NCBI GenBank assembly: GCA_019313725.1 | Contig: JAFDAT010000197.1 | Location: forward strand, 1 to 8,066 | Source of the DNA: Deltaproteobacteria bacterium | GTDB lineage: Bacteria; Desulfobacterota; Desulfobacteria; Desulfobacterales; B30-G6 | DNA: 8,066 bases | Direction: 5' to 3' | Shown: positions 5,127-8,066 of the stretch, piece after piece | Layout: each line of letters begins with the position of its first letter | How positions within the stretch are numbered: position 1 is the stretch's first letter | Made by a program: the position numbers and the translations under genes | The notes under the pieces: generated by a model | Seen by the model: only the letters and a program-made list of their open reading frames with translations | Databases searched by the model: none | What the model was told of the DNA's origin: nothing

Positions 5127-6742
5127 AAATAAGACACCTGGTATGGCTCAGGCGGTGCAGTCAGGCTTTTTTCCTGCTCCTGTTTTTATTTCTCGTGGTG
5201 GAGAGCCGGCTGCCCCAGGATTATTACCTGGACTACACCCAGTTGATCAGCGGCGAAAAGGAGCTCCGCCTGGAACAGCCGGTGACCTTTTTCTTTCAGG
5301 CGGACCCGCTGGTCTGGATCACGTCCCTGATCTCGGGCCATGTGCTCATCAAGGGCTTCGGCTGGAGTCTGGCGGTCCTGATCCTGACGCTGGTATTTGG
5401 TCGGGTGTTCTGCGGTTTTATCTGTCCCCTGGGCACGCTGCACCACCTGGTCAGTTATTTCAGGCCCGCGCTCACCGGAAGACGACTGATAAAGGCCAAC
5501 CAGAAGACAAATTCACGGAAAATCAAATATTTTATCCTTATCCTGTTGCTCGTGTCAGCCCTTTTCGGCCTCAATTTTTCCGGTATCTTGGATCCCATTG
5601 CATTTTTTTATCGTTCCCTGGCCCTGGCTGTCCTACCGGGTGCCGGCATCGGCATCAAAGAGATATTCGATTTTCTGGCCCGCACGGATATCAAGGTGCT
5701 GAATTATCTCAGTTATACGGCTGAAGTCCTGGTGTCTCCGGTTTTCGGGTACGGGTACCAGGCGTTCAAGACCGGCTGGCTTATCGGTACAATCTTCCTG
5801 CTGATCCTTTTTTTGAATCGAATCAGGCCCAGGTTTTGGTGCCGCACCCTTTGTCCCCTGGGGGCTCTTTTGGGGATCTTTTCCCGATTCAGCATCCTGG
5901 GGCTCAGCAAAAAAACGGATCTCTGCACACAGTGCGACCGGTGTAAAAAAGTCTGTGCCGGAGCGGCCGGACCCATCCCCGGGGACGCCTGGCAGAAGAG
6001 CGAGTGCTTGATGTGTTTGAACTGTCACAACACCTGCCCGGAGGATGCCGTAGCCTTCAAACTGAGAAGCCCTTTTGGCGACGCAGGTACGGACATGGGA
6101 CGCCGGGCGGTCCTGGGCGGGTTGACCGCCGGGGTTGCCCTGCCTTTTTTCTCCAGGCTCGACGGACAAATCCACACGGTGTCCAGCCCTAATCTTATCC
6201 GGCCTCCGGGTGCGCTGCCGGAACGGGTGTTTCTGACACTGTGCCAGCGTTGCGGCCTGTGCATGAAAGCATGCCCCACCAATGTGATCAATCCGGCTCT
6301 GACCGAGGGAGGGCTGGCCGGTTTCTGGACGCCGAACCTGATTATGATCCAGGGGTACTGTGAATACACCTGTACCCTTTGTGGAAGCGTCTGCCCCACA
6401 GGGGCCATTGCGGACATCTCTGCCAGGGAAAAAATTGAAGAACCCGTTCGAATCGGGTCGGCATATTTCGACCGGGGCCGGTGCCTTCCCTGGTCGGGAA
6501 ACGGTCCGTGCATCGTTTGTGAGGAGCACTGCCCCACATCCCCTAAAGCCATTTACTTCTACGAGGATACGGTCAGGGGACCGGCCGGGACACGGGTCAG
6601 GGTGAAACTGCCCCAGGTGGACCTGAAAAAATGTGTGGGCTGCGGCATCTGTGAAAACAAGTGTATTGTCAAGGGCCGGCCGGCCATACGTGTCATTGCG
6701 GCCGGAGAGTCACGGTCGGTGCGGAATCAGATACTGTTATAA
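5123..6742 (+). CDS. Fused NapH-like / NapG-like membrane polyferredoxin
   Basis: This 539-residue iron-sulfur protein joins two modules that are usually separate. The N-terminal half is NapH-like: hydrophobic helices at about 12-27, 81-97, 136-152, 163-176 and 219-232, with CxxxCP motifs at C97/C101 and C240/C244, then two ferredoxin motifs (C268, C271, C274, C278 and C295, C298, C301, C305). A twin-arginine segment follows, MGRRAVLGGLTAGVALPFF (325-343), and then a NapG/MauM-like half with four more motifs: C374/377/380/384, C413/417/420/424, C454/463/466/470 and C504/507/510/514. Up to six [4Fe-4S] clusters are therefore likely. NapGH proteins pass electrons between quinol or cytoplasmic carriers and periplasmic enzymes. 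The topology suggested is clusters 1-2 inside and 3-6 outside, if the internal Tat-like segment spans the membrane. It starts at TTG, overlapping the DUF362 stop, which makes DUF362 a likely partner. Confidence 0.9.
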   Translation: MKIRHLVWLRRCSQAFFLLLFLFLVVESRLPQDYYLDYTQLISGEKELRLEQPVTFFFQADPLVWITSLISGHVLIKGFGWSLAVLILTLVFGRVFCGFICPLGTLHHLVSYFRPALTGRRLIKANQKTNSRKIKYFILILLLVSALFGLNFSGILDPIAFFYRSLALAVLPGAGIGIKEIFDFLARTDIKVLNYLSYTAEVLVSPVFGYGYQAFKTGWLIGTIFLLILFLNRIRPRFWCRTLCPLGALLGIFSRFSILGLSKKTDLCTQCDRCKKVCAGAAGPIPGDAWQKSECLMCLNCHNTCPEDAVAFKLRSPFGDAGTDMGRRAVLGGLTAGVALPFFSRLDGQIHTVSSPNLIRPPGALPERVFLTLCQRCGLCMKACPTNVINPALTEGGLAGFWTPNLIMIQGYCEYTCTLCGSVCPTGAIADISAREKIEEPVRIGSAYFDRGRCLPWSGNGPCIVCEEHCPTSPKAIYFYEDTVRGPAGTRVRVKLPQVDLKKCVGCGICENKCIVKGRPAIRVIAAGESRSVRNQILL

Positions 6743-6781
6743 CATCGCCTACGGTGTTGTTATCGTACGCGGCTTTGCCGC
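6735..6781. other. Intergenic inverted repeats before the nitroreductase gene
   Basis: A perfect palindrome TGTTATAACA (6735-6744) spans the polyferredoxin stop codon. It is followed by an imperfect stem (AACATCGCC with GGTGTTGTT, three-base loop) and a GCGGC-TTT-GCCGC hairpin (6769-6781). No T-run follows, so these are not obvious terminators. They may tune expression or mRNA decay between the two genes. Confidence 0.4.
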
Positions 6782-6800
6782 TATTCAAAGACTACTTAAC

Positions 6801-6818
6801 AGGAGGTATAAGCCATTG
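6801..6818 (+). promoter_or_regulatory. Shine-Dalgarno AGGAGG deciding the nitroreductase start
   Basis: AGGAGG (6801-6806) is 9 bases from TTG 6816 and 15 bases from ATG 6822, both in frame. Spacing favours TTG; codon preference favours ATG. The difference is two residues. Confidence 0.65.
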
Positions 6819-7640
6819 GGAATGATTAGCATCGATGGTGATAAATGCAAAAGGGATGGCATCTGTGTGCGGGAGTGTCCCACGGCGATCATCAAACTGA
6901 AAGATAAAGAAAGCGTGCCGCAGCTCATGCGCGGCGGCGATGAAAGCTGTCTGCGCTGCGGCCACTGTGTCGCGGTCTGCCCGCATGGTGCACTCAGTCA
7001 CCGGGACATACCCCTGGAGGCCTGCCCACCCATAGAAAAGGATCTTAAGATCGGCCTCGAACGGGTCGTTCAACTGCTGCGTTCACGACGATCCGTGCGT
7101 CTTTTCAAGGATAAACCCGTGGAAAAAGAGATTGTCCAACAGCTGATCAAGATTGCCCGATATGCGCCCACGGGCAGCAACATGCAGTTGGTGGAATACA
7201 CGGTATTCACGGACAGGAAAAAGATCCGGCAACTGGCCGGTATGACTGTCGACTGGATGAAATATATCCAGGAAAAATTTCCGGGGGAGCCCACCGCAGT
7301 CTACATGCCCATGATCATATCGGCATGGGACATGGGTTTTGATTCGGTCCTGAGAAGTGCCCCGGCGTTGATCGTGGCTTCTGCACCCAAAGAAAACAGG
7401 AACGGCATGGTGGACATCAGCATCGCCCTTGCCTACCTGGAACTCGCCGCTCTTCCTTCGGGGCTGGGGACGTGCTGGGCAGGGCTGCTCCAGGGGGCGC
7501 TTCTTTCGTGGGATCCGCTCAAGGAGGCCATTGGCCTGCCAACAGGCCACCGGCATCACTATCCTATGATGATCGGGTATGCAAAACCAAAGTACTATCG
7601 ACTGCCCGAAAGGAAGCCGCCCAGGATTACTTTTAAATAG
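6816..7640 (+). CDS. Ferredoxin-nitroreductase fusion protein
   Basis: This soluble protein (272 residues from ATG 6822, 274 from the better-spaced TTG 6816) has an N-terminal two-cluster ferredoxin domain and a C-terminal FMN nitroreductase domain. Counting from ATG, the first cluster motif is C9-x2-D12-x2-C15-x3-C19-P, where Asp replaces the usual second Cys; the second is complete (C43, C46, C49, C53-P). The nitroreductase part begins at about residue 82 with LLRSRRSVRLF (85-95, FMN phosphate contacts), APTGSNMQ (115-122) and AYLELAALPSGLGTCWAG (204-221), and ends IGYAKPKYYRLPERKP. Such fusions let ferredoxin clusters feed electrons to FMN; the final substrate cannot be deduced. A frame beginning upstream at 6633 is unlikely because it would overlap the polyferredoxin by about 110 bases. 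It lies 73 bases after that gene, same strand, probably same operon. Confidence 0.92.
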   Translation: MGMISIDGDKCKRDGICVRECPTAIIKLKDKESVPQLMRGGDESCLRCGHCVAVCPHGALSHRDIPLEACPPIEKDLKIGLERVVQLLRSRRSVRLFKDKPVEKEIVQQLIKIARYAPTGSNMQLVEYTVFTDRKKIRQLAGMTVDWMKYIQEKFPGEPTAVYMPMIISAWDMGFDSVLRSAPALIVASAPKENRNGMVDISIALAYLELAALPSGLGTCWAGLLQGALLSWDPLKEAIGLPTGHRHHYPMMIGYAKPKYYRLPERKPPRITFK

Positions 7641-7657
7641 CAATGGTATGTTTTAAT

Positions 7658-7758
7658 CAGGGCTGAAGCCCTGGCCTACATTGGCAACACTCTGATTACT
7701 CATATATTATTTCAGCCGACAACATGTATGGATATGTAGCGCAGGGATTTATCCCTGC
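7658..7758. repeat. Paired REP-like hairpins in the convergent intergenic region
   Basis: Two tight perfect hairpins face each other: CAGGGCT-GA-AGCCCTG (7658-7673) and GCAGGGAT-TT-ATCCCTGC (7741-7758). Between them, CTACA (7676-7680) is the inverted match of TGTAG (7735-7739), so the whole unit is roughly symmetric about a 54-base centre. Neither hairpin has a following T-run. The form resembles dispersed REP/MITE-type units found between convergent genes. It may also protect 3' ends of both transcripts. Confidence 0.6.
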
Positions 7759-7805
7759 TAAACCGTGCGCTTAATACTGAAATCATACGCAAACATGATG
7801 TAATT

Positions 7806-7829
7806 TCGATTGCGATTCCGATCTCGATC
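7806..7829. repeat. Four tandem hexamers of the form NCGATY
   Basis: TCGATT, GCGATT, CCGATC and TCGATC follow one another without gaps. The last copy reaches into the stop codon of the minus-strand flavin reductase gene. It looks like a short degenerate tandem array. Confidence 0.55.
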
Positions 7830-8066
7830 ACTCAATCCTGTTTGGTTTTAAGAATTTCTTGCCTATATCGTACGCATCTCCGATATATGCACCCACACCA
7901 TAGTATTTGCCCTGTTCGGCGGCATAGAGAAAGGGGTCTATTATCAGCATGTCAGGGTAACCGTCTTTGCCGATCATGGATTCATCCACCTTAATGTCCA
8001 TAATCTCACCGATGAACTGGGTGTGCAGGCCGATTTCATAGGTGTGAATGACCTTGCACTCGATGA
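7828..8066 (-). CDS. Flavoredoxin-like flavin reductase family protein (5' part outside window)
   Basis: The last 78 codons and the stop (TGA at 7830-7828) are present; the N-terminal FMN-binding half lies beyond the right edge. The visible sequence has IECKVIHTYEIGLHTQFIGE followed by IMDIKVDES, then PFLYAAEQGKYYGVGAYIG and a short basic tail. This matches the C-terminal end of flavin reductase-like (flavoredoxin, DIM6/NTAB-type) split-barrel proteins, which bind FMN and carry electrons in the cytoplasm of many anaerobes. It is convergent with the ferredoxin-nitroreductase gene and separated from it by the REP-like hairpins, so it is not in the same operon. Its start and promoter cannot be seen. 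Confidence 0.82.
   Translation of the reverse strand, partial: IECKVIHTYEIGLHTQFIGEIMDIKVDESMIGKDGYPDMLIIDPFLYAAEQGKYYGVGAYIGDAYDIGKKFLKPNRIE

Noticed and set aside
5633..6529. Long minus-strand open frame of 298 codons
   Set aside because: It is antisense to the cysteine-motif half of the polyferredoxin, Gln/Pro/Arg-rich without domains, as expected for a shadow of GC-rich coding DNA.
6633..6815. ATG 6633 as start of the ferredoxin-nitroreductase gene
   Set aside because: It would overlap the polyferredoxin gene by about 110 bases and add 60 residues unlike any ferredoxin leader; AGGAGG at 6801 marks the start further on.
7658..7673. Hairpin after the nitroreductase gene as an intrinsic terminator
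   Set aside because: The stem is strong, but the sequence after it (GCCTACATTGG) has no T-run, so it is better described as part of a REP-like unit.
1..8066. CRISPR arrays, tRNA or rRNA genes, riboswitches
   Set aside because: I saw no regularly spaced repeats, no cloverleaf with conserved TTC and no conserved rRNA stretches on reading both strands.

Overview
The window most likely comes from an anaerobic sulfate-reducer-type bacterium (Desulfobacterota, perhaps Desulfobacterales). This is an inference from gene content: a membrane polyferredoxin beside a DUF362 protein, a ferredoxin-nitroreductase fusion, and a flavoredoxin-like flavin reductase. Bases 1 to about 1820 are clearly richer in A+T than the GC-rich genes that follow.

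Region 1 (1-1820) looks like one end of a poorly classified insertion element read on the minus strand. A winged-helix-like DNA-binding protein (1415-717) is joined by an ATGA overlap to a zinc-ribbon, DDE-transposase-like protein that runs off the left edge. A near-consensus sigma70 promoter and several copies of GATACAATG lie directly upstream. About 330 gene-free bases with small repeats follow. At about 1820 the sequence switches abruptly to the C-terminal (MOFRL) part of a glycerate 2-kinase that has no N-terminus, so the element or an associated rearrangement probably broke this gene.

Region 2 (2278-3992, +) holds dtd (D-aminoacyl-tRNA deacylase) and a PBP4-type D,D-carboxypeptidase/endopeptidase, overlapping by ATGA. 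A nested hairpin with a T-run follows at 4010-4080.

Region 3 (4179-7640, +) is a redox cluster: a Tat-exported DUF362 protein, then a fused NapH/NapG-like membrane polyferredoxin with six [4Fe-4S]-type motifs and an internal twin-arginine segment, then a ferredoxin-nitroreductase fusion whose first cluster has Asp in place of one Cys. The polyferredoxin starts at TTG inside the end of the DUF362 gene, and the nitroreductase gene probably also starts at TTG. A plausible reading is a periplasm-membrane-cytoplasm electron path ending in an FMN enzyme, but donor and acceptor cannot be read from sequence.

Region 4 (7641-8066) is a convergent junction with a pair of REP-like hairpins and a short tandem hexamer array, then the C-terminal end of a minus-strand flavoredoxin-like flavin reductase cut by the right edge.
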